In this document: positions 24,633 through 33,110 of the stretch, piece by piece
How positions within the stretch are numbered: position 1 is the stretch's first letter
How the letters are laid out: each line of letters starts with the position of its first letter
From: Sulfurospirillaceae bacterium
GTDB lineage: Bacteria > Campylobacterota > Campylobacteria > Campylobacterales > Sulfurospirillaceae
Length of the DNA stretch: 64,000 nt
NCBI GenBank assembly: GCA_028692875.1
Contig: JAQUWL010000010.1
Coordinates: forward strand, 1-64,000
Reading direction: 5' to 3'
Position numbers and translations under genes: made by a program
Notes under the pieces: generated by a model
Databases searched by the model: none
The model's input: the letters and a program-made list of their open reading frames with translations, nothing else
Told to the model about the DNA's origin: nothing

Positions 24633-24668
24633 TAGTATGGTAAATAGTATGGCTATTATACCATACTA
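24633..24668. promoter_or_regulatory. Operator-like half-sites upstream of the RHH antitoxin
   Basis: TAGTATGGT (24633-24641) and its exact complement ACCATACTA (24660-24668) form an inverted repeat. Another AGTATGG lies between them at 24646-24652, giving three AGTATGG half-sites 12-15 bases apart. This is the spacing expected for a ribbon-helix-helix repressor that binds cooperatively. Confidence 0.62.
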
Positions 24669-24670
24669 TT

Positions 24671-25921
24671 TTACAGACTCAAAAGCACAACCAAGAGTAT
24701 TGGTGGAGTAACTATCAACCCAAACTTTGAGTATTCCCAAAAGCTGATTTTTACACCTTTTTTCGCCATTACATGTAGCCATAAAAGCGTAGCAAGTGAG
24801 CCAAAAGGGGTCATCTTTGGCCCTAAGTTACAGCCGATGATGTTGGCATAAGCAAGGGCGGTGTTTGGAATGTCACGCAAAGCGATATCCATTATCATAA
24901 CTGTTGGCATATTGTTCATCACAGCACTCAAAAACGCAGCGATAAAACCAGTTCCCACGATGGCTATAGTGTCGCCTTTTGCGTTTAAATCTTGAAGAAT
25001 AACCGTAAGATAATCAGTCAATCCAGCATTTTTAAGCCCATAGACCACGATATAAAGCCCGATGCTAAACCACACGACTTGCCAAGGTGCCGTTTTGATG
25101 GTCATCCACGGTTTGCAAGCTTTAAAATAGGTCGCAAGAGCTAAAAATATCAAAGCCCCGCCAAGAGCGATAAACGAGATGGGTATATGGTAAGCATCAC
25201 CCAAAAAGTAACTTGCCAACAAAACAGCTATAAAAACCCAGCTAAGTTTAAAAAGCGGTTTGCTTTTAAGAACATCATCGGGATTTTTAAGAAGAGCCGT
25301 CTCTACATGTAAAGGTATATCTTTGCGCAACACAAGCCATAAAACAAGGGTCGAGATAAGTGTGCTAACGACATAAGGCGTAAACATCACGCTCAAGTAC
25401 TCTGCAAAGCCGATGTTAAAGTAGTTGGCGGTAACGATATTTGTTAGGTTTGAAAAGACAAACGGAAGCGACGCACTATCAGAGATAAAACCACCTGCAA
25501 GTAAAAACGCAACGATGGTTTTTGGCTCAAGTTTTAAGATACGCATCTTTGCTAACAAGATTGGGGTTAAGATAAGCACTGCTCCGTCATTGGCAAAAAG
25601 TGCGGAGATGAGCGAGCCTAGAAGGAGGCTGTAGACAAACATTAAGTGCCCATTGCCATTTGAAAGTTTTGCCATATGCAAGGCACACCACTCAAAAAAT
25701 CCTATCTCATCAAGCACTAAAGAGAACAAGATGATGCCGATAAACGCCAGTGTTGCGTCCCAAACTATTGCAGTAACGCTAAGCACATCTTCAAAGCTGA
25801 CAACCCCGAAAATAAGAGCAAAAATAGCTCCAATGATGGCACTTGTTCCAAACTGAAGTCCTCGAGGTTGCCAGATAACAAAGATAAGAGTTACCGCAAA
25901 AATAAGTGTCGCTAAAATCAT
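24671..25921 (-). CDS. arsB: Arsenite efflux membrane protein ArsB
   Basis: A 416-residue integral membrane protein with about 11-12 segments, of the ArsB branch of the ion transporter superfamily. FANDGAVLILTPILLAKM and NNMPTVMIMD are family-typical loops, and the length is normal. It exports As(III), driven by membrane potential. It is the last gene of the leftward arsenic operon and overlaps arsR by 4 bases. Confidence 0.88.
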   Translation of the reverse strand: MILATLIFAVTLIFVIWQPRGLQFGTSAIIGAIFALIFGVVSFEDVLSVTAIVWDATLAFIGIILFSLVLDEIGFFEWCALHMAKLSNGNGHLMFVYSLLLGSLISALFANDGAVLILTPILLAKMRILKLEPKTIVAFLLAGGFISDSASLPFVFSNLTNIVTANYFNIGFAEYLSVMFTPYVVSTLISTLVLWLVLRKDIPLHVETALLKNPDDVLKSKPLFKLSWVFIAVLLASYFLGDAYHIPISFIALGGALIFLALATYFKACKPWMTIKTAPWQVVWFSIGLYIVVYGLKNAGLTDYLTVILQDLNAKGDTIAIVGTGFIAAFLSAVMNNMPTVMIMDIALRDIPNTALAYANIIGCNLGPKMTPFGSLATLLWLHVMAKKGVKISFWEYSKFGLIVTPPILLVVLLSL

Positions 25922-26184
25922 AAAGTAGCCTTACATGTAGGAGTTTTTGAGGGTAGGGCGATACCAAGATGGCGAATTTCTTCAAGGCAAGCCAATCGGA
26001 AACTATCTAGCGGAGAGCGAATACTATAATACGCCCATTTCCCCCGTCGCTCAACCCGTAAAAAACCTGCATCTTTGAGGATTTTGAGGTGGCGTGAGAT
26101 GCGTGATTGGATCATCTCAAAAGCACTTTCTATCTCGCAAACGCAGACTTCGCCGTTTTGGTGGACAAAATGAAGGATTTGCAC
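25918..26184 (-). CDS. arsR: ArsR-family repressor, 5' end broken by an in-frame stop
   Basis: The 88-residue reading from the GTG at 26184 contains the arsenic-binding CVC motif (GEVCVCEI) and the winged helix (QSRISRHLKILKDAGFLRVERRGKW). Upstream, an ATG at 26232 directly after the rhodanese stop reads M-D-I-F-stop-KTVGALNDETRVQILHF. The part after the stop is the normal ArsR first helix, so codon 5 (26218-26220) is a nonsense change, probably TTA to TAA. Restart at the GTG would lose most of helix 1, which helps dimerisation. It may be inactive, or the base may be a sequencing error. Confidence 0.75.
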   Translation of the reverse strand: MQILHFVHQNGEVCVCEIESAFEMIQSRISRHLKILKDAGFLRVERRGKWAYYSIRSPLDSFRLACLEEIRHLGIALPSKTPTCKATL

Positions 26185-26232
26185 TCTTGTTTCATCGTTG
26201 AGTGCACCAACTGTTTTTTAAAAGATATCCAT

Positions 26233-26694
26233 CTATTTTGCCTTTTTAATCGCTTTGTATTCGTCTAAAAACTCTTTGGCATTGTCCCCTCGCAAAAAAT
26301 CAGCGGTTTTCAAAAGTCCATCGCTTAGATATCTTGTGTCGTATCCATTGAGCTTAAGATAAATTCTCACCATACTTGAGCGGTCGTAGTGTGGACATGC
26401 CGTGATGATAAGTTTATCTTTGGGAAGTTCATTGAGTCGGTTTGGAAGTTCATTGAGCGGTATATTTTTAGCAAAATTCATATGCCAAACTTCAAACTCT
26501 TCACGAAAGCGGATATCGAGCAAGATAGCCTTTCCCTCTTCAATAAGAACAAGCATTTCTGGCGTTTTGATTTTCATATCGCTTCGTTCTTTATAGTCAA
26601 ATTTTGTAAGGTACTCTTCAAAACTTACTTTTTTTAGCTCGGAAGCCTGTACAAAAGCAACCATAACAAATAGTAAAAATAGTGTTTTTTTCAT
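26233..26694 (-). CDS. Exported rhodanese-like protein
   Basis: A 153-residue protein with a Sec signal peptide (cleavage near VQAS, about residue 18) and one rhodanese domain. The active-site loop is ACPHYDRSSM, with the catalytic cysteine in a six-residue loop as in thiosulfate sulfurtransferases. It would be periplasmic. It lies in the arsenic operon between the permease and arsR; a role in thiol or sulfur chemistry around arsenic is inference. Confidence 0.78.
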   Translation of the reverse strand: MKKTLFLLFVMVAFVQASELKKVSFEEYLTKFDYKERSDMKIKTPEMLVLIEEGKAILLDIRFREEFEVWHMNFAKNIPLNELPNRLNELPKDKLIITACPHYDRSSMVRIYLKLNGYDTRYLSDGLLKTADFLRGDNAKEFLDEYKAIKKAK

Positions 26695-26703
26695 TTTTTT
26701 CCT

Positions 26704-27663
26704 TTATAAAATCGCATTAAATAAGTAACCGACACCCATAATCCCTATTGCGACAATGCCAAAAAAGGTCGCAATCAGCCTTACATGTAAGATACGTTTA
26801 AGTATCATCGCCTCTGGCAAACTCAAAGCGGTTATCGCCATCATAAAACTAAGTGCGGTTCCAAGCAATATTCCTTTTGAGGTCAACACCTCTATCAAAG
26901 GCATAACCCCAGCAGCGTTGGAGTACATAGGAACACCCAGCATTACTGCCAAAGGCACGCTATACCATGTATTGCTCCCTGCATATTTGACGATAAAATC
27001 AGTCGGAATATATCCGTGGATAAAGGCTCCAATGCCAACACCTATGAGCACATAAAGATAGATTTTGCGTAAAATATCGTATGTATAATGCCACGACTCT
27101 TTAACCCTTTTTTTCATACTAAGCCTAATCTTCACATCTTCCAAATCCCCACTCATGGCGGTCACTGGGATAAGCACATACTTTTCCATGCCAAGTTTTC
27201 CCACCACAAATCCACCTACGATAGCGACTATTAGACCAAATCCGATGTAAAGAGCGGTCACTTTCCAGCCAAACAGCCCAAACAACAGTGCTATGGCGAT
27301 TTCATTGTTCATGGGGCTTGATATCAAAAAGCTAAAAGTGATACCAAGTGGTATGCGTGCTTGCATAAATCCTAAAAACAAAGGGATAGCAGAGCATGAA
27401 CAAAAAGGGGTAATAATACCAAAGAGAGCAGCCAAGATATTGCCCGTAAATTCACTTTTGCCTTGCAAATAAACCCTGACTTTTTCGGTGTTAAAGTAGG
27501 TGCGAAGTAGCGATATCGCAAAGATGATAATCACCAAAAGCATATAAATCTTCAGCGTATCGTAGATAAAAAAATGCAATGCCGAGCCAACAGATGAAGC
27601 TTTGTCAAGACTCCACATGCCATACACTAGGCTATCGACGAGTTTTTCCCACCATGTAAACAT
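26704..27663 (-). CDS. Permease of the DUF318/ArsP family
   Basis: A 319-residue membrane protein with about eight segments. The paired signatures TPFCSCSAIPLFLGFMQARI and SSPMNNEIAIALLFGLFGW are typical of the ArsP/SO_0444 permeases, which export methylated or trivalent organoarsenicals or other soft metals. The FCSC cysteines are likely metal-contact residues. It is followed in the operon by the rhodanese gene and preceded by a thioredoxin-like protein. Confidence 0.8.
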   Translation of the reverse strand: MFTWWEKLVDSLVYGMWSLDKASSVGSALHFFIYDTLKIYMLLVIIIFAISLLRTYFNTEKVRVYLQGKSEFTGNILAALFGIITPFCSCSAIPLFLGFMQARIPLGITFSFLISSPMNNEIAIALLFGLFGWKVTALYIGFGLIVAIVGGFVVGKLGMEKYVLIPVTAMSGDLEDVKIRLSMKKRVKESWHYTYDILRKIYLYVLIGVGIGAFIHGYIPTDFIVKYAGSNTWYSVPLAVMLGVPMYSNAAGVMPLIEVLTSKGILLGTALSFMMAITALSLPEAMILKRILHVRLIATFFGIVAIGIMGVGYLFNAIL

Positions 27664-27671
27664 CTTGTATC

Positions 27672-27902
27672 CTATTCAAGTATTGCGATGATTTCTTCAA
27701 CGCTTAAAACCTTGCCGCTTGATTTGACGACACCATCTACGACGATTGCAGGAGTGCTCATAACTCCATAGTTCATTATTTTAACAACATCTTCAACTTT
27801 ATCTATCTGGGCAAATTTTCCACTTTTAGCAACTGCTTCTTTCGTAGCATTGAAGAGTGTTTTGCATTTTGCACAGCCAGTTCCTAATATTTCGATTTTC
27901 AT
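27672..27902 (-). CDS. Small redox-active thioredoxin-like protein
   Basis: A 76-residue thioredoxin-fold protein with the active site GCAKCKTL (Cys10, Cys13) and the cis-proline region VMSTPAIVVDG. This matches the short 'redox-active disulfide protein 2' family, which usually accompanies DUF318-type permeases, as it does here 8 bases upstream of one. It probably hands a thiol or metal to the permease (inference). Confidence 0.85.
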   Translation of the reverse strand: MKIEILGTGCAKCKTLFNATKEAVAKSGKFAQIDKVEDVVKIMNYGVMSTPAIVVDGVVKSSGKVLSVEEIIAILE

Positions 27903-27905
27903 TTG

Positions 27906-28331
27906 TTACTCCTTGATAATATTTTTACTTTTAAGATTGGCTACCAATTGTGCATAACCAATCTCGCCCATATGTCTTTCAATCTCATTTCCCTTAGCGT
28001 CCAAATAAATCTGCGTCGGAATCATTTGTATTTGATAATTTCGAGCAACTGGCATATCCGCATAGACTTCGATGAAATAGATAGCACTTTTAGGATACTC
28101 TGCTTTGATTTGAGCGAGGATTTTACCCATCGTAATACACGCAGCACAAGAGCTTGCACCAAATTCCAAAAGCATAGGCGTTGTGCCAATGTTAGGCACG
28201 ATATCTTTGTACGCAGTTGCGGGCAAGAGTTCCGTTTTGACGATGCCTTTTGTGATGGACTCATTTTTCGACTCTCCACTGCATCCCATTGTAAATAAAA
28301 ACATAACACATATCATTAAAATTTTAAACAT
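27906..28331 (-). CDS. Thioredoxin-like lipoprotein
   Basis: A 141-residue exported lipoprotein (lipobox FTMGC, Cys17). The mature part is a thioredoxin fold with active site SSCAACITM and cis-proline MIPTQIYLD. The CAAC pair should be kept reduced from the cytoplasm by the CcdA-like protein encoded 8 bases upstream. Together they form an electron path to the periplasm that may serve arsenic detoxification. Confidence 0.8.
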   Translation of the reverse strand: MFKILMICVMFLFTMGCSGESKNESITKGIVKTELLPATAYKDIVPNIGTTPMLLEFGASSCAACITMGKILAQIKAEYPKSAIYFIEVYADMPVARNYQIQMIPTQIYLDAKGNEIERHMGEIGYAQLVANLKSKNIIKE

Positions 28332-28339
28332 AAATTCTC

Positions 28340-29041
28340 CTAAAAAATAAGTATGGCTTGATAGGCAAAATAGACTCCAATGCCTAAAAGTACAAGTATA
28401 AAAAAGCTATTTATAAAACGACTTAAGCTATTGATTTTGCTACTTGAGGCTATTTTTTGGGTCAATCCAAGTGATGTACCTGCGATAAGAAGTAGTGTCC
28501 CGTGTCCGATGGCAAACAAAAGCACCAAAACATAAGCATAAATCCATCCACTATTTTGAGCGATAGCGATAATGGCGACGAGCGGAGCAGAAGCACAAGG
28601 GGTGCTTACCAGTCCAAATATTAAACCAATAACAAGAGCACCAAAGAGTTTGAATTTGATAAACCGTTTTGCGATAATATCTTTGTTAACCACTTCAATC
28701 CACCCCAGAGCATAAGCGACAACAAAAAAAGTGGCACCACTGGCTAATGCATACGCCCAAAAAGGAGCAACACTGAGCATCATTCCCATTTTAGAAACCA
28801 AAAGCATCAAAATCGAAAAGCTTATCACTAGTCCGATAACAAATAGTAGAGAATACCGCCAGATAAAGTGGTATTTTTCCTTTTCGCTTAAGTCTTGAGA
28901 TAAACTCAAGGCACTACCTGCCAATAAGGGCAGGGTGAGAATGGAGCAAGGAGCCAAAGAGGTCAGCACACCAATACCAAAAGAGGCAAAAAGTGCCCAT
29001 CCGCCATATAAACCCATAAGCTCCGTAAGCCACTGTTCCAT
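28340..29041 (-). CDS. CcdA/DsbD-type thiol-electron transporter
   Basis: A 233-residue protein with six membrane segments. The two conserved proline-cysteine motifs LAPCSIL (segment 1) and STPCASAP (segment 4) are the redox cysteines of CcdA. It moves reducing equivalents across the inner membrane. It shares one base with arsC and is followed by the thioredoxin-like lipoprotein, its obvious partner. Confidence 0.85.
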   Translation of the reverse strand: MEQWLTELMGLYGGWALFASFGIGVLTSLAPCSILTLPLLAGSALSLSQDLSEKEKYHFIWRYSLLFVIGLVISFSILMLLVSKMGMMLSVAPFWAYALASGATFFVVAYALGWIEVVNKDIIAKRFIKFKLFGALVIGLIFGLVSTPCASAPLVAIIAIAQNSGWIYAYVLVLLFAIGHGTLLLIAGTSLGLTQKIASSSKINSLSRFINSFFILVLLGIGVYFAYQAILIF

Positions 29042-29439
29042 TAAGCCAGTTTACTCTCAACGATAGGTAAAAGTTCCGCTTTTATCGCCTCGTAAGTTAA
29101 GATAAACGCTCCAAAATCTTTTCCATCAGGGTCAGAAAAACCTATATGTATTTTAGGTATAGGTTTGGGGAACATAGGACAGGTTTCGTTGGCATGGTCA
29201 CATACGGTTACGATGAGGTCGAAGTCGATATTTATGACCTCATCGAGTGTTTTGGAGTGGTAAATATCCCTCCAAATTCCTGCATCTTCTAAAACTTTTT
29301 TAGCATAAGCATTGACTTTGCCACTAGCTTTTACTCCTGCACTATAGGCTTCAATGCCCTCTAGATTTGAGTTTATAAGGGCTTCGGCGATGATACTTCT
29401 GCAACTATTTCCCGTGCATAAAATCAACACTTTTTTCAT
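29041..29439 (-). CDS. arsC: Arsenate reductase ArsC, thioredoxin-coupled (low-molecular-weight phosphatase fold)
   Basis: A 132-residue enzyme reducing As(V) to As(III). The P-loop CTGNSCRS (Cys8-Ser15), with the second Cys13, is typical. The later cysteines in TVCDHANETCPMF (about 80-88) give the Cys82/Cys89-like relay of the S. aureus-type enzyme. The C-terminal DPDG/FGA region is also as expected. First gene of the operon, about 50 bases downstream of an ArsR-type operator. Confidence 0.93.
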   Translation of the reverse strand: MKKVLILCTGNSCRSIIAEALINSNLEGIEAYSAGVKASGKVNAYAKKVLEDAGIWRDIYHSKTLDEVINIDFDLIVTVCDHANETCPMFPKPIPKIHIGFSDPDGKDFGAFILTYEAIKAELLPIVESKLA

Positions 29440-29489
29440 TTTTATCCTCTACATGTAACGATTGAAGAATGGTAGCATAAAGTTATCTT

Positions 29490-29511
29490 TATATCAAGAT
29501 ATGTTGATATA
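29490..29511. promoter_or_regulatory. ArsR-type operator upstream of arsC
   Basis: TATATCAA (29490-29497) and its exact complement TTGATATA (29504-29511) are separated by six bases. ATCAA-N6-TTGAT is a well-known ArsR/SmtB-type operator shape. It lies between the divergent arsC and ABC ATPase genes and should control the arsenic operon. Confidence 0.68.
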
Positions 29512-29578
29512 TTATAGATGTAAATTTTGAAATATTTGTGCTAATATGGTAAAAATGAGATTTTAAAGAGGTGTTTTT

Positions 29579-30370
29579 GTGGAGATTGTTAATTTTAAAA
29601 ATATCAACGTGGCGTATGATGAAAAAAATGTTTTAAATGATATAAATCTTGTTATTCAAGAAGGGCAAAACACCGTTATCTTAGGCTCAAACGGCTCTGG
29701 CAAATCAACACTTATCAAACTTTTTTCCAACGATTTGTATCCACGTTTTAGTGAAAAAATGCGAAAAGAGGTCTTTGGAAAAACTTGCTGGGATATTTGG
29801 GAGTTGAAAAAACATCTGGGCATCATAACAAATGATTTGCATTACGAATTTATCCAGCGTGCTGGATTTTTAAACGCTTTTGAAGTCGTGCTTTCAGGTT
29901 TTTACAGTAGTTTTCATATCTATGAGCATCAAGATTTTTCGCCTTTACATGTAAGCAAAGTCAATGAAGTTTTGAGTTTTTTAGAGATAGAGCATTTGCG
30001 TCATAAACGCATATCGCAGATGTCCACGGGCGAGATAAGAAAGTGTATCATAGCTCGTGCTTTGGTTCACAACCCAAAAGCGATGATACTCGATGAGCCT
30101 ACCGTTGGGCTAGATATAAAAGCACAAATCAACTTTGTACAGCTTATGCGAAAACTTGCCACGCAAACTACGATTATCTTGATTACGCACCATTTGGAAG
30201 AGGTTTTTGAGGAGATTTGCAAAGTTGTTTTGTTAAAAGATGGTGCCATCTACAAAGAGGGTCAAAAAGAGGAGCTTTTGTGCGATGAGCATTTGAGTTT
30301 TGTTTTTGATATGCCTTTACATGTAAGCTTTGCTAAGGGCAAATATACGCTTAGTACTTTTCCAAACTAA
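29579..30370 (+). CDS. ABC transporter ATP-binding protein without a visible permease
   Basis: A 263-residue ATPase with Walker A GSNGSGKST (about 36-44), signature loop MSTGEIRKC, Walker B AMILDEPTVGLD and the switch His in ITHHLEE. The signature STGEI in place of LSGGQ resembles the single-ATPase ModF/YfeB-like group. Start is GTG at 29579 after AAAGAGG. No membrane partner is adjacent. Two TACATGTA palindromes lie inside, both read as LHVS. Confidence 0.8.
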   Translation: MEIVNFKNINVAYDEKNVLNDINLVIQEGQNTVILGSNGSGKSTLIKLFSNDLYPRFSEKMRKEVFGKTCWDIWELKKHLGIITNDLHYEFIQRAGFLNAFEVVLSGFYSSFHIYEHQDFSPLHVSKVNEVLSFLEIEHLRHKRISQMSTGEIRKCIIARALVHNPKAMILDEPTVGLDIKAQINFVQLMRKLATQTTIILITHHLEEVFEEICKVVLLKDGAIYKEGQKEELLCDEHLSFVFDMPLHVSFAKGKYTLSTFPN

Positions 30371-30950
30371 TTAGATGAGTATTGTTAAAAATACTTGCAA
30401 TCGAAATATAATTTATATGACCATATCGTGAGTTATGTGTGCTCAAATCTATGCCAAAACTTTGGCGATAAAGCACTTCTACAAGCTCTGTGCAGTAGAG
30501 TTTATCCGATGTATTTGCATCAAATGCCAAATCAAAAACAGGTTGCCGTTGCAAGATAAAAGAGCCATTTTTGTAAAAAATACTACTATCGAGCGGTGCG
30601 TTGTATCGTTTGATTTCATAGTGTGTTGCATAGCGTAAAAATGAGGTCAAAGACTCTTTTTTTACATCTTTGTTGTCGTTACTTAGCTCTACATGTAGGA
30701 CATTTGTTTGGTTGTTCTCTTCCAAAATCACGCCAATATGCGAGTAAAAAGAGTTGTCCATTTGCGAAAAAAGCTCGCTTAGATGGTTGTTCTCTTTGCG
30801 AAAGATAATGTCAGATGTTTGAAGCTTACATGTAGGAGTTGGTGCAAATGTTAGTGTTGAAGCATAAAGATAGTTTTTGACCCAAAAAAACCCGCCCACA
30901 AAAAGGCAAAGTCCCAAAAGAGTCAAGATAATTTTGGTTAAAAAGGTCAT
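30351..30950 (-). CDS. YiiX/YebB-like permuted papain-fold hydrolase (NlpC/P60 superfamily)
   Basis: A 199-residue protein with an N-terminal membrane anchor (about 6-25). The hydrolase core shows DIIFRKENN, the catalytic His in SFYSHIGVI and the catalytic Cys in LYCTELVEVLY, in the His-before-Cys order of the permuted YiiX group. It likely acts on peptides, lipids or cell-wall material outside the cytoplasm. Its 3' end overlaps the convergent ATPase gene by 20 bases. Confidence 0.75.
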   Translation of the reverse strand: MTFLTKIILTLLGLCLFVGGFFWVKNYLYASTLTFAPTPTCKLQTSDIIFRKENNHLSELFSQMDNSFYSHIGVILEENNQTNVLHVELSNDNKDVKKESLTSFLRYATHYEIKRYNAPLDSSIFYKNGSFILQRQPVFDLAFDANTSDKLYCTELVEVLYRQSFGIDLSTHNSRYGHINYISIASIFNNTHLISLEKY

Positions 30951-31375
30951 TATTTGTGGATATTAACCAACCATTTATCGCCAAATTTTTCGACTTCGAT
31001 ATCTTCTTTTGCCATATTTCCACCCTTAAAGGTCTCTTCGATTCGCACAACTGCTTTATCCGCAGAGATATCTTTGGTTTCGATAATTTTTATTTTCATA
31101 TCTCCGTATGCCTCTTTGTAGCACTTGCTAAGGTATTCATCTTTTGAGTTGCTATTTGTCATTGTTTTTGAAGTTTCAGGGCATTTCATCGCTGCTGCCA
31201 TTGGCATTATCATCGCAGTTGATTGAGTTGAGAGTGATTGTATGGCTTTAAGGTCGCCTTTTCCAAGAGCCTCGAAGAAACTTTTTACTGCATTTTCTTT
31301 TTCGTTACCGCCAAAACAGCCTGCCAAGAAGAGGGCTAAAATCGCCACACCTATAAATTGAACACATTTTTGCAT
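30950..31375 (-). CDS. Lipoprotein with a DUF4878-like domain
   Basis: From the ATG at 31375 this gives 141 residues with a lipoprotein signal (LFLAGC, lipid Cys about 20) and a domain of alpha helix plus sheet (AVKSFFEALGKGDLKAIQSL ... FGDKWLVNIHK) that resembles DUF4878/NTF2-like lipoproteins. The frame extends to 31405, but the later ATG places the signal peptide properly. It shares one base with the next gene downstream. Confidence 0.7.
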   Translation of the reverse strand: MQKCVQFIGVAILALFLAGCFGGNEKENAVKSFFEALGKGDLKAIQSLSTQSTAMIMPMAAAMKCPETSKTMTNSNSKDEYLSKCYKEAYGDMKIKIIETKDISADKAVVRIEETFKGGNMAKEDIEVEKFGDKWLVNIHK

Positions 31376-31505
31376 ACATATTTCCTTTTGTAAAAATTTA
31401 CGCATACTAACACAACAATATTTAACAAAAGATTTAGCCTATTTTTAGGGATATTTTGTTTTAAATAGTGCTAAAATAGTTGAATTGTTTTACAGGAGGT
31501 TGTTT

Positions 31506-32069
31506 ATGAAAAAATGGTTAAGCCTATTTATTTTGATGGCTGGAGTCTCTTTGTGTGCGAGCGAGTACAGTGCTGATTTTATTATGCAAGACAAGAGTGA
31601 GGGCATACACTCCAAAGGAAGGCTCTATTTTAAAGGTGGCAATATGCGTCAAGAGATGAACTCTGGAGGGATGCGTACGATTACTATTATTCGACCAAGT
31701 GAGCACAAAAGTTGGATGTTGCAACCTGATCAAAATACCTATATGGAGATGTCGCAAGAGGATATGCAAGGTGCTGTTGGCGGAGCTGATTGGACTGTTG
31801 AAGATGAGAGAAATGCAAAGTTTTTAGGACATGAAAAGGTCAATAAATATACATGTAAGAAATATTTGATTCAAGATGAAGGTGGCGAGGCGTATGTTTG
31901 GGTTTCTGAAGAGTTGCGAGTGCCTATTAAGATTATGGGACAAAACTATCAATACGAGCTTGTAAATATCAAAAAAGAGCGTGTTAGTGACTCGCTTTTT
32001 CAAGTTCCAACAGGCTATCAAAAATTTCAACTGCCAAACTTTAAAATACCAGGTGGTGCAAATTTTTAA
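31506..32069 (+). CDS. Exported DUF4412-like protein
   Basis: A 187-residue protein with a clear Sec signal peptide (MKKWLSLFILMAGVSLCASEY, written from 31506). The mature part is beta-rich (SADFIMQDKSEGIHSKGRLYFKGGNMRQEM ... LQPDQNTYMEM), similar to LolA/LolB-like DUF4412 proteins that may bind lipid in the periplasm. The ATG at 31506 follows AGGAGG; the earlier ATG at 31485 has no ribosome site. Confidence 0.72.
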   Translation: MKKWLSLFILMAGVSLCASEYSADFIMQDKSEGIHSKGRLYFKGGNMRQEMNSGGMRTITIIRPSEHKSWMLQPDQNTYMEMSQEDMQGAVGGADWTVEDERNAKFLGHEKVNKYTCKKYLIQDEGGEAYVWVSEELRVPIKIMGQNYQYELVNIKKERVSDSLFQVPTGYQKFQLPNFKIPGGANF

Positions 32070-32160
32070 CACAAGGCTTCAATTTCATATTTAGTTTAAT
32101 TTCGCTTAATTTTCTTTACATGTAAGACTTTTTGGACGATTTAGTTCAAAAGGGGATGAC

Positions 32161-33105
32161 ATGCATATCATACAAAGCAATCTTGAGCTAAACGCTTCTT
32201 ACATGTACGAGAGGACAACAAGTGAAGAGCTAAGCATAACTTTGCCTTCAAAAGCACCCAAAAAGCTAGAAAAACAGCTTTGTTGTAAGGCATCAAGCGA
32301 AGGTTTTGACGCAACGGATGCGCTTGAGCCAAAGTACAAAATGATGGCGATGTTGCTAGAGAGAATGAGTGGCAAAAAAGTTCATCTTGCTCGCTTTCGA
32401 CCTCAAGATGTGGATGGTTTAGCGCACCATGAAAACGCACCTTCTCAAGCTTCAGGTTCTCCTATTTTCAACTACAAATACGCTTCATCTGAGCAAAGTT
32501 CACAATATTTTGGCGTAAAAGGCGATGTTGTGCTTGAAGATGGAACGCAAGCCTCGTTTTCACTCTCCATCAAATGGGAACAAGCCTTTTATACCTCAAC
32601 AGCTTTTTCGATACAAGATGGCAAGGTTATGCAAGACCCACTTGTTATATCGCTTGATGGCAATCAGCCTTTATCTGCAAATTCCTTTTCTTTTAATTTA
32701 AACAATGATGGCGGAAAACTCTCTTTTATAAACGGCAATGGTGGATATCTTTGTTTGGATGAAAATGAAGATAGCAAGATAGAAAATGGCAGTGAGCTTT
32801 TTGGCCCAAAAAGTGGCGATGGTTTTAAAGAGTTGGCATCGTACGATGAGGATAAAAATGGCTGGATAGATGAAAAAGACACTATCTTTAAAAGTCTGCG
32901 TATCTGGCAAGTCCATCAAGACGAAGAACAGCTTTTAAGTTTGCAAGAAGTAGGTGTTGGAGCGATAAGTTTGGAGAGAATTGATTTGGGTTTTGTTCTA
33001 AAATCCGACATTGATACGCCTATTGCACAGTTTAAAGAAGGCTCCGTTGCATTGGGTAAAAATGGCGATGTTTACGGTGTTTATAGTGTTGATATCGCAG
33101 TTTAG
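32161..33105 (+). CDS. Protein with EF-hand-like calcium motifs, function unknown
   Basis: A 314-residue protein without a signal peptide. After a charged start and a beta-rich middle, residues 200-260 contain DENEDSKIENGSELFG and DEDKNGWIDEKD, which resemble dockerin/EF-hand calcium loops. Similar segments occur in RTX and VCBS proteins secreted by type I systems. I cannot name its role. It is not next to other secretion genes here. One TACATGTA palindrome lies close upstream (32117) and another within codons 17-19 (32210). Confidence 0.6.
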   Translation: MHIIQSNLELNASYMYERTTSEELSITLPSKAPKKLEKQLCCKASSEGFDATDALEPKYKMMAMLLERMSGKKVHLARFRPQDVDGLAHHENAPSQASGSPIFNYKYASSEQSSQYFGVKGDVVLEDGTQASFSLSIKWEQAFYTSTAFSIQDGKVMQDPLVISLDGNQPLSANSFSFNLNNDGGKLSFINGNGGYLCLDENEDSKIENGSELFGPKSGDGFKELASYDEDKNGWIDEKDTIFKSLRIWQVHQDEEQLLSLQEVGVGAISLERIDLGFVLKSDIDTPIAQFKEGSVALGKNGDVYGVYSVDIAV

Positions 33106-33110
33106 ATTTT

